In this document: in pieces, positions 8,239-13,874 of the stretch
Position numbering within the stretch: the first letter of the stretch is position 1
Layout: every line of letters begins with the position of its first letter
Assembly (NCBI GenBank): GCA_014238445.1
Contig: JABABC010000202.1
Span: 1-13,874, forward strand
DNA: 13,874 nt
Source: Coxiellaceae bacterium
Lineage (GTDB): Bacteria > Pseudomonadota > Gammaproteobacteria > Coxiellales > Coxiellaceae
Direction of reading: 5' to 3'
Program-made: the position numbers and the translations under genes
The notes under the pieces: model-generated
Database searches by the model: none
What the model was told of the DNA's origin: nothing
Seen by the model: the letters and a program-made list of their open reading frames with translations, nothing else

Positions 8239-8329
8239 GGTTGATTGGTCTTGTAAATTGCACCGTTGCAATTCTCTCTGATACGCAAAAAGGGAAAATA
8301 TTACCCTATTTGTGTATTTTAAGTGCAAC

Positions 8330-8357
8330 ATTATAGCATTGGAATTGGTGGGCACAA
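8330..8357 (-). promoter_or_regulatory. Promoter of fis-purH-purD, extended -10 type
   Basis: On the minus strand a perfect TATAAT (8330-8335) is preceded directly by TGC, giving an extended -10 element. Sixteen bases upstream is TTGTGC (8352-8357), a half-match to the -35 consensus. Transcription would begin near 8323, leaving a leader of about 100 bases to the TTG start. AT-rich DNA further upstream (about 8370-8410) could act as an UP element. Confidence 0.6.
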
Positions 8358-8626
8358 GGGGGAATTGGGTTTTATTTACTCGAAAGCTTAAATAATTTTA
8401 ATTTTTTGCAGGCTTCTTGGTTGGAAAGAGGTTTTGATGGCTTGTTATAAATTAAAAGTCTATATTTTTCAGGTAGTTATTTCCTACTTTGTTTTTTAAA
8501 TGCCGTGCGGACTAAGGGAAGGTATTTCAATAAAAAATATGTCCAATCGTGTTTTTTATCACAAGATGATCGTAATGTGATCATATTTGGTTTTATTCAG
8601 GGGAATAAGGTTGGGTTTTGCACTGT
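8358..8626. other. Gene-free stretch between glnS and fis
   Basis: This AT-rich gap holds no convincing gene, tRNA or mobile element. Two perfect six-base hairpins follow the glnS stop: TTATTC/GAATAA with a four-base loop (8593-8608) and ATGATC/GATCAT with a seven-base loop (8566-8584). Neither is followed by a U-tract on the glnS strand, so they are poor intrinsic terminators but might slow polymerase or protect the 3' end. A short plus-strand frame here (8505-8711) runs into glnS and lacks a ribosome binding site. Confidence 0.5.
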
Positions 8627-10288
8627 TTATTGCCAGGATTCTCGTAGCGATACGCACCGGTTGAAGACCAGTCGATCGGTTGTGTGGTCGAATTGGTCCG
8701 CACAAAAATAGCCTACTCGATTGAATTGAAACACAGTTTCTGGTTGTGCTTCAGCGAGTGAGGCTTCGACTTTAGCCTGTTGGATGGTCATGAGTGAGTC
8801 TGGATTCAGCGATTCAGTTAAATCAGTGTCAGCACCAGGGTTGGGTGTCAAGAAGAGGCGGTCATAGAGACGAATTTCAGCCTCTAGAGCGTGCTCAGCG
8901 GAAAGCCAATGAATAATACCTTTTACTTTTTTGCCGTGGTGTGGTTTTTTTCCACCCAATGTTTCACGAGCATAGCTACAGCGTAATTCAAGGATTTTGC
9001 CATCCTGATCTTTAATAACCTCTTCACATTGAATCACATAAGCATTCATTAGGCGCACTTCTTTGCCAGGTGATAATCGGTGGTATTTGGGTGGTGGCGT
9101 TTCCATGAAGTCATCATGATCAATATAGAGGGTATTGGAAAAAGGCACAGAGCGTTTGCCGCATTCAGGTCGTTGGGGGTGATTCGATAGCATGAGCATT
9201 TCGCTGTCTTGATCATAGTTTGTGAGCACGACCTTGAGAGGGTTTAAGATGGCCATTTTTCGCATGGCACTATGATTGAGGTCATCGCGAAGGGTTTGTT
9301 CTAGTTGAGCAATGTCAATGATGGAGTCTTGTTTCGAAATCCCAATACGGGCGCAAAACTCGCGAATGGATTGCGGTGTGTAGCCACGTCGACGCAAGCC
9401 AGATAGGGTGGGTAGTCGAGGATCATTCCAGCCACTGACATGGTGTTCATCAATGAGTTGTTTCAGTTTGCGTTTACTGGTAACCGTGTAGTTAAGGTTT
9501 AATCGGGAAAATTCAATTTGGCGCGGGTGGTGTGGCATGTTGCAGTGCTGAATAAACCAATTATAGAGTGGGCGGTGATCTTGAAACTCTAGTGTGCACA
9601 GCGAGTGTGTGATGCCTTCAATGGCATCGGATAAGGCGTGTGTGAAATCATACATCGGGTAGATGCACCATTGATTGTGAGTTTGATGGTGTGACACGTG
9701 CATGATTCGGTATATAACGGGGTCACGTAGGTTCACATTTCCAGATTGCATGTCGATTTTAGCGCGTAGGGTGTATTCACCTTCTTTGAATTCCCCGGCT
9801 TTCATGCGCTGAAAGAGATCCAGGTTTTCTTCGATCGATCGATCGCGCGAAGGACTATTTTGGCCGGCTTGTGTGAGTGATCCTCGGAGTTCTCGCATGG
9901 CTTCAGCAGAGAGGTTGTCTACGTAGGCGTGGCCAGATTGAATGAGGTGGATAGCCAGTTGATATAACTGTTCAAAATAATGGGAAGCATGGTAGAGGTG
10001 ATCTTGCCAGTCGAAGCCTAACCAGTGAATGTCTTCTTTGATAGCTTGGATGAAACTATCGCACTCTTTATTAGGGTTAGTGTCATCAAAGCGGAGATGG
10101 CATGTTCCTTGGAAGTCTTTTGCTAGGGAGAAATTCAGGCAAATTGATTTAGCATGGCCAATGTGTAAAAAACCGTTGGGCTCGGGTGGGAATCGCGTGG
10201 TAATGGAGGTGTGTTTTCCTGTGTTAAAGTCTTCTTCAATGATTTTACGAATAAAATGGGTTTTTTCAGGGGTATTTGACTCTGTCAT
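8627..10288 (-). CDS. glnS: Glutaminyl-tRNA synthetase
   Basis: GlnRS charges tRNA-Gln with glutamine in the cytosol. The 553-residue protein matches E. coli GlnS (554) along its length. It has PPEPNGFLHIGHAKS (34-48) with HIGH at 42-45, RFDDTNPNKE (66-75), the long YPMYDFTHALSDAIEGITHS stretch (210-229), and GWNDPRLPTLSGLRRRGYTP. The beta-barrel anticodon-binding part includes GKEVRLMNAYVI and KVKGIIHWLSAEHALEAEIR, and the protein ends in FNRCVSLRESW. The KMSKS-type loop reads VTSKRKL (269-275), where E. coli has VMSKRKL. Its presence means tRNA-Gln is probably charged directly rather than through GatCAB, although both can coexist. It is third in a unit, 18 bases after serA, with AAGAG seven bases before the ATG. 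No clear terminator follows. Confidence 0.98.
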   Translation of the reverse strand: MTESNTPEKTHFIRKIIEEDFNTGKHTSITTRFPPEPNGFLHIGHAKSICLNFSLAKDFQGTCHLRFDDTNPNKECDSFIQAIKEDIHWLGFDWQDHLYHASHYFEQLYQLAIHLIQSGHAYVDNLSAEAMRELRGSLTQAGQNSPSRDRSIEENLDLFQRMKAGEFKEGEYTLRAKIDMQSGNVNLRDPVIYRIMHVSHHQTHNQWCIYPMYDFTHALSDAIEGITHSLCTLEFQDHRPLYNWFIQHCNMPHHPRQIEFSRLNLNYTVTSKRKLKQLIDEHHVSGWNDPRLPTLSGLRRRGYTPQSIREFCARIGISKQDSIIDIAQLEQTLRDDLNHSAMRKMAILNPLKVVLTNYDQDSEMLMLSNHPQRPECGKRSVPFSNTLYIDHDDFMETPPPKYHRLSPGKEVRLMNAYVIQCEEVIKDQDGKILELRCSYARETLGGKKPHHGKKVKGIIHWLSAEHALEAEIRLYDRLFLTPNPGADTDLTESLNPDSLMTIQQAKVEASLAEAQPETVFQFNRVGYFCADQFDHTTDRLVFNRCVSLRESWQ

Positions 10289-10306
10289 GATATAGCTCTT
10301 GATGCG

Positions 10307-11518
10307 TTAATGTAAGTTGCGTATCCGTAGAACACCTTGAATGGCTTGTAGTAATTCAATTTGTTTGGGTTGAATGGGTTGATCGATATCAATTAAGTTA
10401 TAGGCAATGTCGTCACGGGATTGATTAATCATTTCTAAGATATTTAAGCCACTGTTGGAAAGTACCGTGGAGATTTGTGCAACCATATTGGGGATGTTTT
10501 GGTTGGCGATGGAGATGCGGTAACCCTGGTTTCTTTTCATGGAAACGACAGGGAAGTTTACCGAGTGTGTGATCGAGCCATTGAGTAGAAAGTCATGAAC
10601 TTGATGAGCTATCATGTTAGCACAGTTCTCTTGAGCTTCTTGAGTGGAGGCACCTAAGTGGGGAAGGGTAATGGTCTTCGGGTGGTTATGTAAGAGGGTA
10701 TTGGGGAAATCGGATACGTAATAGCGGAGGGATGATGTGTTCAGGGCCTCTTTCATGGCTAAGTGGTCAACGATATTGGCGCGAGAGAAGTTTAATATAA
10801 CGGCTTGGTGTTTTAGCGCGGCCAGGGTTTTTGCATTTAAGAAGTTAGTCGTGTCTTTAGTGAGTGGAATGTGAAGGGTGAGGAAATCCACTTGTTCCAG
10901 TAGTTCGGTGAGGTTATCAATTTGTTCAATATCACTATTGAGCTGCCAAGCATGTTTTACTGAGATGGCAGGGTCATAGCCCAGTACGCGCATGCCAAGG
11001 TGATTGGCTGCATTAGCAACATTCACACCAATATTACCTAAGCCAATGACGCCAAGGGTTTTTCCGGGTAGCTCGGTACCAGTGAATTGTTTTTTATGGC
11101 TCTCAATGGTGGTGGTGAGCTGTTCATCTGCGGGGAGTGATTGTACGTATTGCCAGGCATGGCATAGGTGCCTACTGGATAGTAGTAAGCCGGCAATGAC
11201 CAGTTCTTTGACGGCATTGGCATTGGCACCAGGTGTGTTTAAGACAGGGATTCCTCGCTCAGTCAAGATTGGGATGGGTATATTATTTGTGCCCGCGCCA
11301 GCACGACCAAGAATTTCCAGTGAATGAGGAAAGATATGCTCATGGAGGTTAGTTGATCGGAGGAGGATGGCATGTGCCTGGGTTGTATCGGTGGAGAGTG
11401 AAAACCGATCGTGTTGATCATGCAGTAGTGCAAGACTGTGGTTGGATAGGTTGTCAATTAATTGAATATTAAACCTGGGATGTGCAGTGGTTATGTGATT
11501 GGATTGAGTTGTGGTCAT
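10307..11518 (-). CDS. serA: D-3-phosphoglycerate dehydrogenase, short ACT-domain type
   Basis: The likely role is oxidation of 3-phosphoglycerate to 3-phosphohydroxypyruvate with NAD, the first step of serine synthesis. The 403-residue protein begins with a substrate-binding half containing GRAGAGTNNIPI (71-82) and NTPGANANAVKELV (94-107). A Rossmann domain follows with the GLGNIG nucleotide loop (159-164). The catalytic Arg is R246 (FSRANIVD) and the His is H287 in PHLGAST. A C-terminal ACT domain (about 331-403) suggests serine feedback. The NAVKEL/PHLGAST form matches the roughly 390-residue PGDHs of Firmicutes and some proteobacteria better than E. coli SerA. The third catalytic residue, an acid soon after the DFP at 270-272, appears to be absent (DFPNTLLHN). 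It starts 21 bases after the symporter stop, with only a weak ribosome binding site. Confidence 0.9.
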   Translation of the reverse strand: MTTTQSNHITTAHPRFNIQLIDNLSNHSLALLHDQHDRFSLSTDTTQAHAILLRSTNLHEHIFPHSLEILGRAGAGTNNIPIPILTERGIPVLNTPGANANAVKELVIAGLLLSSRHLCHAWQYVQSLPADEQLTTTIESHKKQFTGTELPGKTLGVIGLGNIGVNVANAANHLGMRVLGYDPAISVKHAWQLNSDIEQIDNLTELLEQVDFLTLHIPLTKDTTNFLNAKTLAALKHQAVILNFSRANIVDHLAMKEALNTSSLRYYVSDFPNTLLHNHPKTITLPHLGASTQEAQENCANMIAHQVHDFLLNGSITHSVNFPVVSMKRNQGYRISIANQNIPNMVAQISTVLSNSGLNILEMINQSRDDIAYNLIDIDQPIQPKQIELLQAIQGVLRIRNLH

Positions 11519-11539
11519 AGTGATTAGCCTAGCGTCCGT

Positions 11540-12883
11540 TTATTGATTAACTCCAATTAAAATACAGCCTATCGCAATGGGGGCGACATACCGCAAAATT
11601 AAACGCCATATTTTATACCAGAAGCTTTGAGTGTTCCAGCCAAGTTGTTGCAGTTGGCTGTCTGAAACGATCCAGCCTGTAAAGATGGCGATGAGTATGC
11701 CGCATGCGGGTATGAGGATGGCTGCGGTAAAGGTATCAATCAAGGTAAACCACGTACGGTTAAACGCTTGGAATAGTGCAGGGTGACTGAAGGAGCCAAC
11801 GGTCAGTAGGCTAAGCACCCACCAAGTGATAATGGTATAGATCAGTACCGTTTTACGTGAACGATGGGTTAGGCGAGTGAGAGTACTAATAGTCACTTCG
11901 AATAAGGCAACAACGGAAGAAAATGCAGCAAAGAATAATAAAATGAAAAACAGAACGCCAAACAGGGCGCCAAAAGGCATGTTACTGAATGCCATGGGGA
12001 GTGATTGAAAAATTAAACTCGGTCCAGCCGTCACTGAGAGGTGATGTGTGAAGACAATGGGGAAAATGATTAAGCCAGCTAATAGGGCAAAGGCGGTGTC
12101 TGCCGCAGCAACCCAGATCGTTGCAGTCACTAAGTTGGTGGATCGAGGGAGGTAGGCACCCATGATCATGTTGACCCCCATGGCAATACTTAGACTAAAA
12201 AAGGCTTGACCTAATGCCATAAGAAGTATTTTGAACGTAAAATCTTCCGGGTGAAAATCAAATAAGTAGTGGAATGTGTGTAAAAAATCCGCCGTAGCAC
12301 AGGCGTAGACGGCTAGCGCAACAAGAAGAACAAACATGGCTGGAAACAACCATAGGACCAGTCGTTCAAGCCCTTTTTTAATGCCGAGAGAGACCACAAT
12401 GGAAGCTAGTATAATGACAATGCTATCGCTAAGGACCATCGCACTGGTGTGATGTTTCAGTTGGCTGAACAGTGCGATACTTTGTGTTTCTGTTAGCGAT
12501 TGAAACTGGTTAAGGCAGGCTTTGGTGAAATAGTTGAGCACCCAGCCGGTCACAACACTGTAGTACGTTATGATCAGAAAAGTGCAGGCAACTGCAGCAA
12601 CACCTAGCCAGCGCCAGTGTTGTGAATGGCCAGAGGCTTGGGCAAGGTGACTGAGTGATTGGGGTGGTGTATCTCGACCTAAGCGGCCCAAGGCGACTTC
12701 TGCTAATAGGAGGGGGATGCCGAGGATAACAACGCAGAGTAAATATAAGAGAACAAAGGTACCACCGCCATGATGACCAACCATGAATGGGAAGCGCCAG
12801 ATATTGCCTAGGCCAATGGCAGCTGCTGAAGTTGCAAAGATAAATGAAAGCGAAGAGTTCCAGCGGATGGCTTGGTTGCTCAT
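11540..12883 (-). CDS. Neurotransmitter:sodium symporter (NSS/SNF) family transporter
   Basis: NSS proteins use the sodium gradient to import amino acids or related amines across the inner membrane. The 447-residue protein is almost all membrane helices, about eleven to twelve. Helix 1 has the family hallmark AAAIGLGNIWRFPF (20-33), with the GGGTF loop after it (39-43). Helix 3 carries TYYSVVTGW (106-114), and helix 6 reads ALGQAFFSLSIAMGVNMIMGAYLP across about 223-246. It is shorter than LeuT (about 510) but like many small bacterial members. The substrate cannot be read from sequence; lying just ahead of serA and opposite a phosphoserine phosphatase, serine or another small amino acid is a guess. 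The ATG at 12883 has AAGGA six bases upstream. It leads the unit symporter-serA-glnS. Confidence 0.93.
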   Translation of the reverse strand: MSNQAIRWNSSLSFIFATSAAAIGLGNIWRFPFMVGHHGGGTFVLLYLLCVVILGIPLLLAEVALGRLGRDTPPQSLSHLAQASGHSQHWRWLGVAAVACTFLIITYYSVVTGWVLNYFTKACLNQFQSLTETQSIALFSQLKHHTSAMVLSDSIVIILASIVVSLGIKKGLERLVLWLFPAMFVLLVALAVYACATADFLHTFHYLFDFHPEDFTFKILLMALGQAFFSLSIAMGVNMIMGAYLPRSTNLVTATIWVAAADTAFALLAGLIIFPIVFTHHLSVTAGPSLIFQSLPMAFSNMPFGALFGVLFFILLFFAAFSSVVALFEVTISTLTRLTHRSRKTVLIYTIITWWVLSLLTVGSFSHPALFQAFNRTWFTLIDTFTAAILIPACGILIAIFTGWIVSDSQLQQLGWNTQSFWYKIWRLILRYVAPIAIGCILIGVNQ

Positions 12884-12920
12884 GTTATGTCCTTGTCGGA
12901 TGACCTGTAAGACTGTTGTG

Positions 12921-12950
12921 GTGAAATAAAACGTGTTAGCGTTTATTCAC
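12921..12950. promoter_or_regulatory. Imperfect inverted repeat in divergent control region
   Basis: GTGAAATAAAACG (12921-12933) and CGTTTATTCAC (12940-12950) are reverse complements apart from two extra A residues in the left arm, with six bases between them. It lies between the divergent symporter unit and the phosphatase gene, outside both coding regions, so it may be an operator for a dimeric regulator or a leader hairpin. No clear -35/-10 pair could be assigned to either direction in this 133-base gap. Confidence 0.4.
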
Positions 12951-13016
12951 ACTCGAGTAGACATTCTCCAGGTTTTTATTGAATTTACAACAGACAATGT
13001 CAGTGAGGTAGATCAG

Positions 13017-13775
13017 ATGAGTATAAATTGGCCGTTAGCGGATGCGGTGTTCTTTGACTGTGATGGTACGTTAAGTCGCATTGAAGGTATTAATTACTTG
13101 GCAGAGCGACATGGCGTTGGTGATGCAGTGACTGAGTTGACTGAGCATGCTATGAGTCAAGGGAGTTTATCGCTCGAGCTCTATGAAGACCGGTTGGATC
13201 AGGTGAGACCGACTCGCGAGGATTTTCATCACTTAGCTCAAGCTTATTATCAAGCGGTCAGTGAAGATGTGATTCCTGTGATTGCTTTATTGCAGCGTTT
13301 AGGGGTGGCAGTGTTTGTGATTTCTGCGGGGAACAATCCTGCGGTGTCAGGTTTTTCTCAGCAATTAGGGGTTCCAGTCGATCGCGTTTTATGTGTTGAT
13401 GTGCAATTTGATGAAACCGGTGCGTTTCAATCCTTTGATCGATCATCGCCTTTGATTAAAGGCGGAGGTAAGGCCAAGTTAATACAGTACTTAAGGAAAA
13501 TGCATAACTGGTCTCGAGTGATTTTAGTAGGGGATGGTATGAATGATGCTGAAGCGAGAGGGGTTGTTGAGTCTTTCGTTGGCTATGGCGGGCATGGGTA
13601 TCGTGATCAGGTTGCAGCACTGGCTTCAGTGTATTTACGTCACCCTTCAATGTCTGCGTTGTTGCCTTTGGTTTTGTCATCGATTGAAGTCGGTCAGTTA
13701 TCCGATATTGATAAAAGTTTGTATACGAAAGGGCGAGCTTTATTGGATGATGGTGATTTTTCGTCCATTCATTAA
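13017..13775 (+). CDS. serB: HAD-family phosphatase, phosphoserine phosphatase type
   Basis: The likely reaction is removal of phosphate from O-phosphoserine, the last step of serine synthesis. The 252-residue protein has all HAD motifs: FFDCDGTLS (12-20) with nucleophile D14 and acid D16, S103 in VFVISAG, a Lys in GGGKAKLI (149-156), and VGDGMNDAEA (171-180). RIEGI (21-25) and ALxxRL-like EDRL (57-60) keep the Glu and Arg that bind phosphoserine in known enzymes. The overall pattern, including GVGDAVTELTEHAM and SFVGYGG, resembles the human/plant PSPH form rather than E. coli SerB with its long N-terminal extension. Motif I is DxDGT instead of DxDST, and the SGG after motif II is SAG, so another phosphoester is possible. 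The start at 13017 has GAGG eight bases before it; an upstream GTG at 12933 lies in the inverted repeat. It is divergent from the serA unit. Confidence 0.85.
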   Translation: MSINWPLADAVFFDCDGTLSRIEGINYLAERHGVGDAVTELTEHAMSQGSLSLELYEDRLDQVRPTREDFHHLAQAYYQAVSEDVIPVIALLQRLGVAVFVISAGNNPAVSGFSQQLGVPVDRVLCVDVQFDETGAFQSFDRSSPLIKGGGKAKLIQYLRKMHNWSRVILVGDGMNDAEARGVVESFVGYGGHGYRDQVAALASVYLRHPSMSALLPLVLSSIEVGQLSDIDKSLYTKGRALLDDGDFSSIH

Positions 13776-13787
13776 TCGATAGTGTTG

Positions 13788-13797
13788 ACTCATGAGT
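13788..13797. repeat. 10-base palindrome after the phosphatase gene
   Basis: ACTCATGAGT is perfectly self-complementary and lies 13 bases past the phosphatase stop. It has no loop or T-tract, so it is not a terminator; it could be an operator for the next gene or chance. Confidence 0.2.
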
Positions 13798-13802
13798 AAT
13801 GG

Positions 13803-13831
13803 TTGTCGGGGTGGTGGAATACCTTTAGTAT
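13803..13831 (+). promoter_or_regulatory. Candidate promoter of a gene starting at the right edge
   Basis: TTGTCG (13803-13808) and TAGTAT (13826-13831) are 17 bases apart, each matching four of six consensus bases. The pair is properly placed for a gene starting near 13871. Weak by sequence, plausible by position. Confidence 0.3.
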
Positions 13832-13857
13832 GTGGCGGTCTATGGAAAGTCACAGAT

Positions 13858-13874
13858 AAGGTGGTGTTCAATGA
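13858..13874 (+). promoter_or_regulatory. Ribosome binding site and probable start codon of next gene
   Basis: AAGGTGG (13858-13864) is six bases before an ATG at 13871-13873, a good Shine-Dalgarno arrangement. Only one codon of the gene is inside the window, so nothing can be said of its product. Confidence 0.4.

Noticed and set aside
8560..8584. CRP-like half sites (TGTGA / TCACA) near 8560-8582
   Set aside because: The half sites are in the wrong orientation and spacing for a CRP box.
8566..8608. Two hairpins after glnS as intrinsic terminators
   Set aside because: Both have perfect six-base AT-rich stems but no U-tract on the glnS strand; kept only as structures in the intergenic entry.
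8505..8711. 68-codon plus-strand frame in the glnS-fis gap
   Set aside because: It overlaps the 3' end of glnS by 85 bases, has no ribosome binding site, and the protein resembles nothing I know.
9832..9845. CGAT tandem run (three GATC sites) inside glnS
   Set aside because: It encodes ordinary glnS residues (RSID-type region) and is too short to be a meaningful repeat.
12933..13016. N-terminal extension of the phosphatase from a GTG at 12933
   Set aside because: It lacks a ribosome binding site, begins within the inverted repeat, and the family starts near the ATG at 13017, which has GAGG upstream.

Overview
The window reads as chromosomal DNA from a gammaproteobacterium. The evidence is a run of fis, purH and purD in the order usual for that class, a typical gammaproteobacterial-type glutaminyl-tRNA synthetase, and an adjacent icmH/icmF pair like those of type VI and Dot/Icm type IVB secretion systems. 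Base composition looks moderate, slightly AT-rich by eye. A lineage near the Legionellales or Thiotrichales is plausible, but the sequence alone does not prove it. I see no insertion sequence, tRNA, rRNA, CRISPR array or phage gene.

Layout from left to right. (1) Bases 1-1059, plus strand: the 3' part of a secretin (outer-membrane ring protein), cut by the window edge. (2) Bases 1123-4852, minus strand: an icmH-icmF pair convergent with the secretin; the IcmF is reduced. (3) Bases 4907-8224, minus strand: fis-purH-purD, i.e. a nucleoid protein followed by two enzymes of de novo purine synthesis, with a good extended -10 promoter in front of fis. (4) Bases 8264-8626: the longest gene-free stretch, holding the fis promoter and some weak hairpins. 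(5) Bases 8627-12883, minus strand: a compact unit of an NSS-type sodium symporter, a D-3-phosphoglycerate dehydrogenase (serA-like) and glnS. (6) Bases 12884-13016: a divergent control region with an imperfect inverted repeat. (7) Bases 13017-13775, plus strand: a HAD phosphatase of the phosphoserine phosphatase type. (8) Bases 13776-13874: an intergenic stretch ending in what looks like the ribosome binding site and start codon of another plus-strand gene.

Functionally, most of the window is housekeeping. PurH and PurD supply IMP. SerA and the divergent phosphatase would be the first and last steps of serine synthesis, and the symporter probably imports an amino acid or related amine. The accessory part is the icmH-icmF pair lying beside a secretin with no other secretion gene visible. 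A striking base asymmetry runs through everything: the plus strand is G- and T-rich whichever strand is coding. This suggests the eight minus-strand genes are transcribed head-on to replication and have proteins tilted toward Gln, His, Thr and Asn.
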